A stretch of 64,000 bases of DNA. Source: Deltaproteobacteria bacterium (lineage in GTDB: Bacteria > Myxococcota_A > UBA9160 > UBA4427). The notes under the pieces were generated by a model, which saw nothing but the letters and a program-made list of their open reading frames with translations, was not told the origin of the DNA and made no database searches. The position numbers and the translations under genes are program-made. The stretch is from NCBI GenBank assembly GCA_002719955.1, contig PBFW01000025.1, positions 1-64,000 on the forward strand, written 5' to 3'. Each line of letters begins with the position of its first letter. Within the stretch, counting starts at the first letter, position 1. Positions 27,027 to 36,719 of this stretch are shown here, piece by piece.

Positions 27027-27803
27027 ATGACTTCATCATCCCGATCGATCCTCGCCGTCCTGCTCCTCGGCTTAGCTCTCGGGTTGTGCCAGGGATGCAT
27101 CAGCGGTCCACCCCACTCCGCGAAGGAACGCGGGGAGCGGGCGTTCTTGCAAGGTAACTGGCGGAGCGCCAAGAAATATTTTGCTGAGGCGCTGCGGCTC
27201 GAGGCAACCGACGGTCGAGCATGGCTCGGGCAGGCCAGGGCGCAATTGCTGGGGCGTGATGCCGAGGGGACGCTGCGGAGTCTATCGAGCCTCGCGAAGG
27301 TCGATCCCGATCGCTTTCACGGCGAAGCTCGCAAGACCTATCTCTCCGGGCTCGAGGGCGCCGTGCGCCAGCGCCTGGGGCGGCGTCAGAGCGAGGCGGC
27401 ACTCCAAGCGGTGCGCGCACTCGCAGAGCTCGACCCGGATCGGAACGGCCTTTCGCGCCTGCTCGGCCTGTCGCTGATGGCAGAGGGAGATCGCCTCCGC
27501 CTGATCGGAGATCGTGATCGTGCGCTCCTGCTCTTTCGCGAAGCGAATCAAGCGATTCCTCACTCACTCGATGCCTGGGTCGCTGCCGCGGAGATCCTGA
27601 TCGAAAGGGGGGATGGGAAGCGGGCGATGCAACTGCTCAAGGCGGCTCGCAAGTCTCATCCGACCGCTGGAGCGATCAGAATGCTCACGCTCCAGGTGCT
27701 GCAGATGCGCTCGGTCTGGCTCGGCATCGACCTGGGACAGGCATCACCGAAGTGCGCGTCGAGGTGGAACGTCAGAGCCGGGCGGGCGCTCAGCGCAGCG
27801 TGA
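27027..27803 (+). CDS. TPR-containing lipoprotein
   Basis: 258 residues. Lipobox LCQGC (Cys about residue 24), then three to four tetratricopeptide-like helix pairs: ERAFLQGNWRSAKKYFAEALRLEATDGRAW and further repeats near 80-110 and 155-185 (LFREANQAIPHSLDAWVAAAEILIERGD). TPRs mediate protein contacts, so it may be an assembly or scaffold lipoprotein of the outer membrane. A good ribosome site (GGGAGG about 7 bp upstream) fixes the start. Its last 14 bp overlap the end of the convergent solute-binding protein gene. The last ~30 residues are basic and do not look like a TPR, so the ending may be secondarily altered. Confidence 0.8.
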   Translation: MTSSSRSILAVLLLGLALGLCQGCISGPPHSAKERGERAFLQGNWRSAKKYFAEALRLEATDGRAWLGQARAQLLGRDAEGTLRSLSSLAKVDPDRFHGEARKTYLSGLEGAVRQRLGRRQSEAALQAVRALAELDPDRNGLSRLLGLSLMAEGDRLRLIGDRDRALLLFREANQAIPHSLDAWVAAAEILIERGDGKRAMQLLKAARKSHPTAGAIRMLTLQVLQMRSVWLGIDLGQASPKCASRWNVRAGRALSAA

Positions 27804-28650
27804 TACGGACCGGGATCCAGCGCTGAACGATCGAACCGACCGATCCTTCACGCTTCCAATGGGAGAGCGCGGCGTCCAGTACGCTGCGCAGTTGCGCGTC
27901 CTCCGGACGCGTCGCCCAGGCGAGTTTCTCTTCGGTGAGCGGACGGTAGAGACCATGGAGATCGCGCTGCTCGATGTCTCCGGCCACCCGCCATACGGTG
28001 GGCGCATCGTGGATGAAATAGTCGATCCGATCAGCCCGCAGACTGCGCAGGCCTTCCTCGATGCTCTCGAATCCAAAACTCGACGAGCGCGGCAGGCTCA
28101 TCGCGACATAGCGTTCGCCACTGGTGCCGCGCTGGTATCCGACGCGAACTCCGTTGCGGCGGAGCCCCTGGACGCGACCGAATCGCGCGATGTCGCGGGA
28201 GCGGATCAGGGCGAGCTGTCCCACCTCCATATAGGGCAGGGAGAAGGCGACGCGATCGGCCCGCTCGGGCGTGATGGAAAGTCCGCTCATCACGATATCG
28301 ACGTCGCCGCGTTCGAGTGCGGCGATCAATTCTGGAAAGGGGTAGCGGGCGAATTCGATCCGTCGGTCGAGGGCTTCGCCGACCATCCGGGCGAGGTCGC
28401 CTTCGATGCCGACGATCTCGCCGTCGATCTCAAAAATGACCGGCGGGTAGTCCGGCGAGACGCCGACCCGCAGTGGGGGGCGGCGATCGAAGAGAGGGCC
28501 CGAGCCCAGGCATCCGCCAGCCATCGAGAGAAGCAGGGTCAGGCCGACGCACAGCGAGAAACGTCCCCAACCTCGGGGCCCTCCACGGGCCTGGCCTTGG
28601 GGTTGCCTCTCGAGCATCGACCGATCGAAGCTGGGCACGCTCTCCTCCAC
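27790..28650 (-). CDS. Family 3 extracellular solute-binding lipoprotein (polar amino-acid type)
   Basis: 286 residues. An N-terminal extension rich in Arg/Gly, then a hydrophobic segment ending in lipobox MAGGC (Cys about residue 47). The binding protein follows: LRVGVSPDYPPVIFEIDGEIVGIEGDLARMVGEAL, VDIVMSGLSITPERADRVAFSLPY and GYQRGTSGERYV, the SBP_bac_3 pattern. It would bind amino acids or similar small molecules outside the inner membrane. No permease or ATPase is adjacent, so it is an orphan or serves a distant ABC transporter. The start is GTG; a second GTG four codons later is preceded by GGAGGAG and may be the real one. Confidence 0.85.
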   Translation of the reverse strand: MEESVPSFDRSMLERQPQGQARGGPRGWGRFSLCVGLTLLLSMAGGCLGSGPLFDRRPPLRVGVSPDYPPVIFEIDGEIVGIEGDLARMVGEALDRRIEFARYPFPELIAALERGDVDIVMSGLSITPERADRVAFSLPYMEVGQLALIRSRDIARFGRVQGLRRNGVRVGYQRGTSGERYVAMSLPRSSSFGFESIEEGLRSLRADRIDYFIHDAPTVWRVAGDIEQRDLHGLYRPLTEEKLAWATRPEDAQLRSVLDAALSHWKREGSVGSIVQRWIPVRITLR

Positions 28651-28761
28651 AAGTCCTGACGCAAGCTACTGCCTTGCCAGGCGAACCGCCAATTTCTACT
28701 TTGCGTCGCCGGTCGGGTCGGTCGTCCATTGCGGCAGCCGCGCGGGTCGAGAGGGGGGAGA

Positions 28762-31446
28762 ATGAGCGAAGCCAAACCGAAGACCGTCCTGCGGAGCGCG
28801 TATCAGGTCCCGGATTATCTGATCGATCGCGTCGATCTCGCATTCGACCTCGCTGAAGACGAGACGCTCGTCGAGGCCCGACTCTCGGTCCGGCGTCGCG
28901 AAGGTGCGCCATCCCCGTCGGGAACGAGGAGGGCCGGGACGGGAGGGGCGCTCGTGCTCGATGGGGAAGGTCTCGAGTTGCGTGAGATCGAGATCGATGG
29001 TCAGCCGCTCGCAAGAGCCGCCTATCGCGTCGACGCAGATCGTCTCACGATCGAGTCGCCACCTTCACGATTCGAATTGCGGACGCTCGTCGCGATTCAC
29101 CCCGAAACCAATACGGCACTCTCCGGGCTCTTCAAGAGCAGCGGTAATTTCTGCACGCAATGCGAGGCCATGGGCTTTCGGCGGATCACCTATTTCCTCG
29201 ATCGTCCCGATGTGATGGCACGTTATTCGGTATCGATCGCGGCGGATCGGGAGCGTTACCCGGTGCTGCTCTCGAATGGTAATCGGATCGAGTCCGAGGA
29301 TCTCGGGGATGGGCGCCATCGGGTACGCTGGGAGGATCCCTTCCCGAAGCCGAGTTACCTTTTTGCGCTCGTCGCGGGAGACCTGCGCTGTCATGCCGGC
29401 GAGTACGTGACAGCATCCGGTCGCAGAATTCGGCTCGAGATCTGGGTCGAACCCCAGAATACCGATGCCTGCGACCACGCCCTGCGCTCGCTCGAGCGCG
29501 CCATGAAATGGGATGAGGAGCGCTTCGGTCTCGAATACGACCTCGATATCTATATGATCGTCGCTGTCGGCGACTTCAATATGGGGGCGATGGAGAACAA
29601 GGGGCTCAACGTATTCAACTCGAAATATGTGCTTGCGCTTCCCGAGACCGCGACCGACGACGACTACGAGGGAATCGAATCGGTCATCGCCCACGAGTAT
29701 TTCCACAACTGGACCGGCAACCGGGTCACCTGCCGCGATTGGTTTCAATTGACACTGAAAGAGGGGCTCACCGTCTACCGGGATCAGCGTTTCAGCGCGG
29801 AGATGAGCTCCGAGGCGATCGTTCGCATCGCGAGCGTCAAGCAGCTCCGATCTCGCCAATTCCCGGAGGACCAGGGGCCGATGGCGCACCCGATCCGGCC
29901 CGACTCCTATATTTCGATTGATAATTTCTATACCGCGACAGTCTACGAAAAGGGCGCGGAGGTGATTCGGATGTACGACGCGCTGCTCGGCCGCGACGGC
30001 TTCCGCACAGGGATGGATCTCTATTTCACTCGTCATGACGGTCAGGCCGTTACCTGCGACGATTTTCGCGCGGCCATGGCGGCGGCGGGCGGTCGTGACC
30101 TGGGGCAATTCGAACGCTGGTACGCCCAGGCCGGGACCCCGAGGCTGCGTGCCGAAGGCCATTTCGATCTCGCTGCCAGACAGTATCACCTCACGCTGGC
30201 CCAGGATTATCCGGAAACCGCCTTCGAGATCGTCGGGGCCGAGCAGCGGGAACCGCTTCATCTACCGGTACGGGTCGGTCTGCTCGCAGCGGACGGTGCG
30301 GCGATTCCGATTCGTCTGGAGGGCGAGGGGGTGGAGAAGGGCACGAGTCGCGTTCTCGAAATGACGGAAGCCGAACAGACCTTCGTCTTCGAGGGGGTCG
30401 AGGAGGAGCCCGTGCCCTCATTGCTGCGCGGCTTCTCGGCGCCGGTCCGGCTCGAGATGGAGCGCAGCCCCGAGTCCTTCGCTCTTCAGATGGCGCACGA
30501 CGACGATGCCTTCAATCGGTGGGATGCGGGGCAGCAGCTCGCCCTCGGTCTGCTCGTCGAGTCCGCCGAGATCGTTCATGCGGGCGGGACGCCCACCCTC
30601 GATCCCTCCTTCTCGGCGGCCTGGGTGCGGGTCCTCGGAGACGATTCCCTGGACGGTTCCCTGCGCTCCCAGGCGCTGACCCTGCCCGCCGAGCGGGTTG
30701 CTGCCCAGGAGATGGAGGTGATTCATCCCGACGCAATCCACGAGGCGCGCGAGGCGATGCTCCGCGATCTCGCTCGGGCGCATCACGACGTCCTCTGGTC
30801 GCTCTATCATGGTCTGGCCCCGAATGCTCCCTACCGCCATGACCGCGTCCAGATCGATCGGCGCCGCCTTCGCAACGTCGCGCTTCGGATGCTCGCGGCG
30901 ACGGACGAGGAACAAGCGATCGAGGCGGCCTGGGCGCAATTCGAAGGGGCCGACAATATGACCGATGCCCAGGCGGCCTTTCTGATCCTGGCGGACAAAG
31001 AGCACGCGCGTCGAAATGACGTGATTGCGGCCTTCTACGAGCGCTGGAAGGAGGACCCCCTGGTCCTCGATAAATGGTTCACCATCCAGGCGAGCTCGAC
31101 CCGCCCCGACACCCTCGACCGCGTGCGCGAACTCGCGGAGCACCCGGACTTCAATCTCGGGAATCCGAATCGGGTTCGTTCCCTGATCGGTGCCTTCTGC
31201 TCCGGGAATCAGGTAAGGTTCCACGGCGCAGCGGGGGCTGGGTACGTCTTCCTGGCGGACTATGTCCTGGCGCTCAATGATTCGAATCCGCAGGTCGCCT
31301 CACGAATGGCTTCGATCTTCAACGATTGGCGTCGCTACGACCCGGATCGTCAGGCGGCGATCCAGGCCCAGCTGGAGCGAATCGCCTCGAGTGGATCGCT
31401 CTCGAAAGACGTCTACGAAATCGTCAGCCGTGCACTCTCTCGCTGA
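28762..31446 (+). CDS. pepN: Aminopeptidase N (M1 family)
   Basis: 894 residues from ATG 28762, preceded directly by a GGGGGGAG ribosome site; an in-frame TTG at 28729 is less likely. M1 signatures: substrate-anchoring GAMENKG (about residue 273-279) and zinc motif HEYFHNWTGNRVTCRDWFQLTLKEG (HEXXH with the distal Glu, about 311-335). The four-domain E. coli PepN layout is visible from the DUF3458-type domain (about 450-545) and the helical C-terminus (545-894). It is a cytoplasmic broad-specificity aminopeptidase that finishes protein turnover, compatible with the Clp proteases in this window. It is divergent from the solute-binding gene. Confidence 0.96.
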   Translation: MSEAKPKTVLRSAYQVPDYLIDRVDLAFDLAEDETLVEARLSVRRREGAPSPSGTRRAGTGGALVLDGEGLELREIEIDGQPLARAAYRVDADRLTIESPPSRFELRTLVAIHPETNTALSGLFKSSGNFCTQCEAMGFRRITYFLDRPDVMARYSVSIAADRERYPVLLSNGNRIESEDLGDGRHRVRWEDPFPKPSYLFALVAGDLRCHAGEYVTASGRRIRLEIWVEPQNTDACDHALRSLERAMKWDEERFGLEYDLDIYMIVAVGDFNMGAMENKGLNVFNSKYVLALPETATDDDYEGIESVIAHEYFHNWTGNRVTCRDWFQLTLKEGLTVYRDQRFSAEMSSEAIVRIASVKQLRSRQFPEDQGPMAHPIRPDSYISIDNFYTATVYEKGAEVIRMYDALLGRDGFRTGMDLYFTRHDGQAVTCDDFRAAMAAAGGRDLGQFERWYAQAGTPRLRAEGHFDLAARQYHLTLAQDYPETAFEIVGAEQREPLHLPVRVGLLAADGAAIPIRLEGEGVEKGTSRVLEMTEAEQTFVFEGVEEEPVPSLLRGFSAPVRLEMERSPESFALQMAHDDDAFNRWDAGQQLALGLLVESAEIVHAGGTPTLDPSFSAAWVRVLGDDSLDGSLRSQALTLPAERVAAQEMEVIHPDAIHEAREAMLRDLARAHHDVLWSLYHGLAPNAPYRHDRVQIDRRRLRNVALRMLAATDEEQAIEAAWAQFEGADNMTDAQAAFLILADKEHARRNDVIAAFYERWKEDPLVLDKWFTIQASSTRPDTLDRVRELAEHPDFNLGNPNRVRSLIGAFCSGNQVRFHGAAGAGYVFLADYVLALNDSNPQVASRMASIFNDWRRYDPDRQAAIQAQLERIASSGSLSKDVYEIVSRALSR

Positions 31447-31469
31447 GTCGTGCACCAGGAATAACGGTG

Positions 31470-31958
31470 ATGTCCAATCTATATGATTATCGGGTGAAGA
31501 CCATTCGCGGCGATGACTGCGCGCTCTCCGCTTTCGAGGGCAAGGTCTGCCTCATCGTGAATGTGGCCTCGGCGTGCGGTCTGACGCCACAATACGATGG
31601 GCTGCAGCGACTCTATTCCGAATACCGGGATCAGGGGTTCGAGATCCTCGCATTCCCCTGCAATCAGTTCGGGGCCCAGGAGCCGGGAAGCGAGAGTGAG
31701 ATTGCCACGTATTGTGAAACGAATTTCGGGGTTGAATTCCCGATGTTTTGCAAGGTTGAGGTGAACGGTGAGGCGCGCGAGCCGCTCTTCGCGTGGTTGA
31801 CGGGTGTCGAAGTCGGGCCCGAAGGTGCAGGTGATGTCGCATGGAATTTCACGAAATTTCTCGTCGGTCGAGACGGGGGGCTGATCGCACGCTTCGATCC
31901 GCCGACCGAGCCCTGTGCAGCATCGGTCAAAGAGAGAATCGGATCAGCGCTCGGCTGA
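31470..31958 (+). CDS. Glutathione peroxidase family (cysteine form)
   Basis: 162 residues from ATG 31470. It has the thioredoxin fold with NVASACGLTPQY: the peroxidatic residue is Cys rather than selenocysteine. The catalytic tetrad partners are present: Gln in FPCNQFGAQEPG, and Trp-Asn in VAWNFTKFLVGRDG. Such enzymes in bacteria usually work as thioredoxin-dependent peroxidases for lipid and organic hydroperoxides. It follows pepN by 23 bp and precedes ettA by 22 bp on the same strand, so it may be co-transcribed. Confidence 0.94.
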   Translation: MSNLYDYRVKTIRGDDCALSAFEGKVCLIVNVASACGLTPQYDGLQRLYSEYRDQGFEILAFPCNQFGAQEPGSESEIATYCETNFGVEFPMFCKVEVNGEAREPLFAWLTGVEVGPEGAGDVAWNFTKFLVGRDGGLIARFDPPTEPCAASVKERIGSALG

Positions 31959-31980
31959 TTCGGCTGCGCAAGGGAGCATC

Positions 31981-33693
31981 ATGAGGGGTCTCAACCCAGG
32001 CCAACCGATCCTGACGGCCAGGAGACTCGGGCGCCGCTTCGGCGATCGCTCGATCCTGAAGGGGGCTTCGTTCAGTCTGCAGCCCGGCGATCGTGTCGGC
32101 GTGCTGGGGCCGAACGGCGTCGGCAAGTCGACGCTGATGAAGATTCTCGCGCGCCGCGATGCGGAATTCGAGGGGGATCTTCATATCGCGAAGGGGGCGA
32201 CCATCGGATACGTCTCCCAGGAACCCGAACTCGACTTCGACAAGAGTGTTCGGGAGAACGTCGAGGTCGCCGTCGCGCAGACGCGAGCTCTGATCGCTCG
32301 CTACGACGAGATCCTCGAGGCCTGGGAAGATCCTGACCTCATGGCAGACGAGGAGAAGATGAACAAGCTTCTCGAGGAACAGGGCAACGTTCAGGGCGAG
32401 CTAGAGGCCCTCGACGCGATGGACCCGGCGGCGCTGGACAATCGAATCGAAGTGGCGATGGAGGCCCTGCGTCTGCCACCCGGCGAGCGCGATGTGCGTT
32501 CGCTCTCGGGCGGCGAGCGGAGGCGGGTCTCGCTCTGCAAGGAACTCCTCGCACATCCCGACGTTCTGATCCTCGATGAGCCCACGAACCATCTGGACGC
32601 GGATACGGTCGCCTGGCTCGAAACCTTTCTGGACAGTTATTCTGGGACCTATGTACTCGTCACCCACGATCGATATTTCCTCGACCGCGTGGCGAATCGG
32701 ATGCTCGAGGTCTATCACGGCGAGGTTCGCTCCTATGAGGGCAACTATTCCGATTTCCTCGAAGCCAAGGACAAACAGCAGGAGATCCAGGATCGGACCG
32801 ACGCCAACCTCTTGAAGGCCGTGGCGCGGGAGCTCGAGTGGATCCGCTCGACCCCCCAGGCGCGGCGAACCAAGTCGAAGGCGCGGATTTCAGCCTATGA
32901 CGATCTTGTCGAGAAAGCGAGTCGGATTCAGCCCGCTGACGAAATCGATTTGCGGATTCCCTTCGGGCCGCGACTCGGAAGCAAGGTGGTGAGTCTGCGC
33001 GGAGTGGGCAAGGGCTACGACGGCAGTCTCCTTCTGGATGGCTTCGATTTTGACATGCCCCCGGGTGCGATCGTTGGTGTGACGGGTGCGAACGGTCTCG
33101 GGAAGACCACGCTCGTCAACATGATCGTCGGTCGAGAGGGACCAGATTCCGGGACGATCGAGGTCGGTGAGACCACGAATTTCTGTTATGTGGATCAGAC
33201 ACGGCAGACCTTGCGCGACGATCTGACGGTCTATGACGAGGTGGCCGACGGGTCCGACATCATCGAATACGGTGACAAAACGCTATCGGTTCGACATTAT
33301 CTCGCGAGGTTTCTCTTCAGCGGATCGATCCAACAGACCGAGGTCGGGCGCCTCTCCGGCGGGGAGCGAAATCGCCTTCAGCTGGCCAAGAGCCTCCGCA
33401 AACCGTCGAATTTCATCATCCTCGACGAGCCGACGAATGACCTCGACCTGATGACCCTGCGAGTGTTAGAAGAGTCTCTTTCCGAATTCCCCGGCTGCGC
33501 GATCGTGATTACGCATGATCGGTATTTTCTCGATCGCGTGGCGACGCATATCCTCGGATTCGAGGGTGATGCCGAGATCGAGTTCTGCAGTGGCTCATGG
33601 GATTTCTACGCGGAGCAGCGCGTCAAGCGACTCGCCGCAGCGGGGGGCGCTAAGTCCCAGAAATTCAAGCACCGCAAGATTGGTAGAGGCTGA
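31981..33693 (+). CDS. ettA: ABC-F translational throttle ATPase EttA
   Basis: 570 residues with two ABC domains and no membrane segment. First domain: Walker A GPNGVGKST, signature SLSGGERRRVSLCKELL, Walker B VLILDEPTNHLDADT. Second: GANGLGKTT, RLSGGERNRLQLAKSL, FIILDEPTNDLD. The second Walker A carries Leu where many have Val/Cys; the motif is otherwise intact. The ARM insertion and the linker (PtIM) with RELEWIRSTPQARRTKSKARI are the EttA type. EttA binds the ribosomal E site and gates initiation by ADP/ATP ratio. The ATG chosen gives the standard N-terminus; an upstream frame overlaps the peroxidase gene. Confidence 0.94.
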   Translation: MRGLNPGQPILTARRLGRRFGDRSILKGASFSLQPGDRVGVLGPNGVGKSTLMKILARRDAEFEGDLHIAKGATIGYVSQEPELDFDKSVRENVEVAVAQTRALIARYDEILEAWEDPDLMADEEKMNKLLEEQGNVQGELEALDAMDPAALDNRIEVAMEALRLPPGERDVRSLSGGERRRVSLCKELLAHPDVLILDEPTNHLDADTVAWLETFLDSYSGTYVLVTHDRYFLDRVANRMLEVYHGEVRSYEGNYSDFLEAKDKQQEIQDRTDANLLKAVARELEWIRSTPQARRTKSKARISAYDDLVEKASRIQPADEIDLRIPFGPRLGSKVVSLRGVGKGYDGSLLLDGFDFDMPPGAIVGVTGANGLGKTTLVNMIVGREGPDSGTIEVGETTNFCYVDQTRQTLRDDLTVYDEVADGSDIIEYGDKTLSVRHYLARFLFSGSIQQTEVGRLSGGERNRLQLAKSLRKPSNFIILDEPTNDLDLMTLRVLEESLSEFPGCAIVITHDRYFLDRVATHILGFEGDAEIEFCSGSWDFYAEQRVKRLAAAGGAKSQKFKHRKIGRG

Positions 33694-33918
33694 TCGTCTC
33701 GTTTGTCGAGGGCTGCGGGAGGAATGTTCGACCTTGCACGGATGCGCTGCGATTCAGAGGATCCGACGGGGGACGCGTCGCGCAGCGCTCTCGAGATGCA
33801 TGTGGAGATGCTCCGGCAGAGACGAAGCCTCGCTGGCTGAAGAGTCCGTCTTTCCGCTGGACATTTTTCGGTGTCGAAACGCCTGAGGTCTCTTCGAGCG
33901 CCGAGTTCAGCGCAGCGA

Positions 33919-33946
33919 CTTGACACTCTCCCGCTCGCGCACATCT
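33919..33946 (+). promoter_or_regulatory. Candidate heat-shock (sigma-32-like) promoter for clpB
   Basis: In the 294-bp gap before clpB, CTTGACA (33919-33925) is followed after about 14 bp by CACATCT. This is similar to the sigma-32 pattern CTTGAAA-N13/14-CCCATNT. The rest of 33694-33918 shows nothing I could identify. The match is partial, so it is only a candidate. Confidence 0.25.
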
Positions 33947-33987
33947 CCTCACCCATCGGGTGATTTCATGCCGTTGGGAGGTGCGCG

Positions 33988-36570
33988 TTGCGCTTCGAAA
34001 AATTGACGATCAAGAGCCAGGAAGCCCTTCAGGAAGCTCAAAACCAGTGTGCGGAGCGAGGCCACCAGAGCATCGAGGCCAGCCATCTGCTGGCGGCACT
34101 TCTTGCGCAGAGCGACGGCAGCACGGTCCCCGTGTTGCAGAAGCTTGGTGTTTCCATCGATTCACTCGCGGGCGAAATCGGACGCCTTCTCGAGCGGCAA
34201 CCGAAGGTATCCGGCGGGGCGCAGCCACAAATGGCTGCGGGCCTGAATCGGATCTTGCAGGCGGCCTTCGGAGAGGCGGAATCCCTGCGCGACGAGTATA
34301 TCTCGACCGAGCATCTGCTCCTGGCGATGGCGCGGGACGAGAGCGATGCGACCGGTCGTACGCTGCGGGGCGTGGGTGCGAGCTACGATGCGGTTCTCGA
34401 GTCCTTGGCGGCGATTCGTGGCTCGACACGAATCACCGATCCGGACCCCGAATCCAAATACCAATCGCTCGAAAAATTCGGGACCGACCTGACAGATTCT
34501 GCTCGTCTTGGAAAACTCGACCCGGTGATCGGGCGCGACGAAGAGATTCGACGTCTCGTCCAGGTGCTCTCTCGACGCAGCAAGAACAACCCGGTCCTGA
34601 TCGGAGAACCCGGGGTCGGCAAGACCGCGATCGCGGAAGGCCTGGCCCTCCGCGTGGTTGCGGGGGATGTGCCGGAGACGCTCAAGGACCGCAGGGTGGT
34701 TTCCCTTGATATAGGTTCTCTCATCGCGGGTGCGAAATATCGGGGCGAGTTCGAGGATCGCCTGAAGGCCGTCCTGCGTGAGGTCTCCGAATCCGATGGT
34801 CAGGTCATTCTCTTCATCGACGAGCTGCACACGATCGTTGGCGCGGGCAATGCCGAGGGTTCCGCGGACGCGGCGAATATGCTGAAGCCCGCCCTTGCGC
34901 GGGGGGAGCTTCGCTGCATCGGCGCCACCACATTGGATGAATATCGGAAATACGTCGAGGGAGATGCTGCGTTGGCTCGGCGCTTCCAGCCGGTCTTCGT
35001 TGGGGAACCGGGCGTCGAGGATACGGTCTCCATCCTGCGCGGTCTGAAGGATCGCTACGAAGTTCATCACGGTGTGAGGATTCAGGATGCTGCCCTCGTT
35101 GCCGCATCGACCCTCTCTCATCGCTATATCACGGATCGATTCCTCCCCGACAAGGCGATCGATCTCATCGACGAGGCGGCGAGCCGGGTGCGCGTGCAGA
35201 TCGACTCGATGCCGGAGGAATTGGATCATCTCGAGCGCAAGCGGACACAACTCGAGATCGAACGCGAAGCGCTCAAGAAGGAGTCGGACGAGGCGAGCCG
35301 CGAGCGGCTCGACGCCGTCGAGCTGGAGATCGCCGAACTGCGCGAATCGACGGATTCGATGAAAGGCAGCTGGCAGATCGAGAAGGGGCTGATCGCGCAG
35401 GTGCGGGCGGCCAAGGAGCGTCGCGAGTCGCTCTCGGCTGAATATGCGCGCGTCGAGCGCGCTGGGGATCTCGAGCGCGCGGCGGAACTGCGTTATGGCA
35501 AGCTCGTCGAGCTCGAGAACGAGATTGCTGAGAAACGGAAGGAGTTGGAGACTCTCCAGACGGCTGGCAGCCTGCTCTCGGAAGAGGTGACGAGCGAGGA
35601 GGTCGCCGAGATCGTTTCGAAGTGGACCGGCGTGCCCGTCACGAAGATGCTGGAGGGCGAGCAGGAAAAGTTGATCGAAATGGAGAGCCGCCTCGCGCAG
35701 CGGGTGATCGGACAAGATGAGGCGCTCTGCGCGGTGTCGAACGCCGTGCGCCGCGCGCGAGCGGGCCTCCAAGATCCCAGTCGGCCCATCGGTTCATTCA
35801 TTTTTCTCGGCCCGACCGGTGTGGGCAAGACCGAGACCGCCCGTGCACTCGCCGAGTTCCTCTTCGACGATGAGCAAGCGATGGTCCGTGTCGACATGAG
35901 TGAATACATGGAGAAGCACTCGGTTTCCCGGCTCGTGGGGGCCCCCCCCGGTTATGTCGGCTACGACCAGGGCGGTTTTCTGACAGAGGCGGTGAGACGA
36001 CGGCCCTATAGCGTCGTGCTTTTCGATGAGATCGAGAAGGCCCATCCGGATGTCTTCAACATCTTCTTGCAGATTCTCGACGAGGGGCGACTGACGGATG
36101 GGCAGGGGCGGACCGTCGACTTTCGCAACACCGTGTTGATCATGACCTCGAATATCGGTAGCCAGCACATCGTGGATCTCGGGGTCGAAGACGAACCCGA
36201 AATGCGGAGTCGGGTCACCGAGGCGTTGCGGGGGCATTTCAAGCCCGAATTCCTGAACCGGATCGATGACGTGGTGATCTTTCACGCCCTTCGTCCAGAG
36301 CAGATCGGTTTCATTCTCGATATCCAACTCGAGCAACTCCAGGTGCGGTTGGCAGAGCGGAGGCTGCGCCTCGATCTCAGTGATCCGGCTCGCGACTTCT
36401 TGGCTCAGCGTGGCTATGACCCGCAATATGGTGCGCGTCCTCTCAAACGGCTGATTCAGCGCGAAGTCCAGGACCCGCTTGCCATGCGGATCCTGGAGGG
36501 TGAATTTGTCGAGGGAACAATGGTCCGCGGTGATCTCACCGAAGACGGTGAAGGTCTGGTCTTCGGCTGA
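33988..36570 (+). CDS. clpB: ATP-dependent chaperone ClpB
   Basis: 860 residues from a TTG start (GGGAGG 6 bp upstream; the N-terminus [14 protein letters not shown] is that of ClpB). Order of domains: Clp-N (1-145), NBD1 with Walker [10 protein letters not shown] (about 207-215), the long middle coiled coil (about 405-530, [17 protein letters not shown]) that defines ClpB, and NBD2 with GPTGVGKTE (about 608-616) and [12 protein letters not shown]. It lacks the ClpP-binding loop, as expected. ClpB threads aggregated proteins through its hexamer together with DnaK. Also in the window are clpS-clpA, so both the rescue and degradation branches of Hsp100 are represented. Confidence 0.97.
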   Translation: MRFEKLTIKSQEALQEAQNQCAERGHQSIEASHLLAALLAQSDGSTVPVLQKLGVSIDSLAGEIGRLLERQPKVSGGAQPQMAAGLNRILQAAFGEAESLRDEYISTEHLLLAMARDESDATGRTLRGVGASYDAVLESLAAIRGSTRITDPDPESKYQSLEKFGTDLTDSARLGKLDPVIGRDEEIRRLVQVLSRRSKNNPVLIGEPGVGKTAIAEGLALRVVAGDVPETLKDRRVVSLDIGSLIAGAKYRGEFEDRLKAVLREVSESDGQVILFIDELHTIVGAGNAEGSADAANMLKPALARGELRCIGATTLDEYRKYVEGDAALARRFQPVFVGEPGVEDTVSILRGLKDRYEVHHGVRIQDAALVAASTLSHRYITDRFLPDKAIDLIDEAASRVRVQIDSMPEELDHLERKRTQLEIEREALKKESDEASRERLDAVELEIAELRESTDSMKGSWQIEKGLIAQVRAAKERRESLSAEYARVERAGDLERAAELRYGKLVELENEIAEKRKELETLQTAGSLLSEEVTSEEVAEIVSKWTGVPVTKMLEGEQEKLIEMESRLAQRVIGQDEALCAVSNAVRRARAGLQDPSRPIGSFIFLGPTGVGKTETARALAEFLFDDEQAMVRVDMSEYMEKHSVSRLVGAPPGYVGYDQGGFLTEAVRRRPYSVVLFDEIEKAHPDVFNIFLQILDEGRLTDGQGRTVDFRNTVLIMTSNIGSQHIVDLGVEDEPEMRSRVTEALRGHFKPEFLNRIDDVVIFHALRPEQIGFILDIQLEQLQVRLAERRLRLDLSDPARDFLAQRGYDPQYGARPLKRLIQREVQDPLAMRILEGEFVEGTMVRGDLTEDGEGLVFG

Positions 36571-36719
36571 AAATCTGTTTCTCGGCGTTCGAGGCGGCGT
36601 GTCGGAGCAGCTGGTTTTGCTCGTGATTTCCGCGTCGCGGGGGCGGTCGAGGGTCGCCTGAAGTACATTGGCGAAGTGGGACGCAGCGAGCCATCGCTTT
36701 CGTCCACTCGGAGGTGTGA

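Noticed and set aside
29065..30261. Minus-strand open frame opposite pepN
   Set aside because: Antisense of a conserved M1 aminopeptidase; the composition is that of a shadow frame.
34162..35772. Long minus-strand open frame opposite clpB
   Set aside because: It mirrors the clpB codons, shows no family features and has no ribosome site or neighbours to support it.
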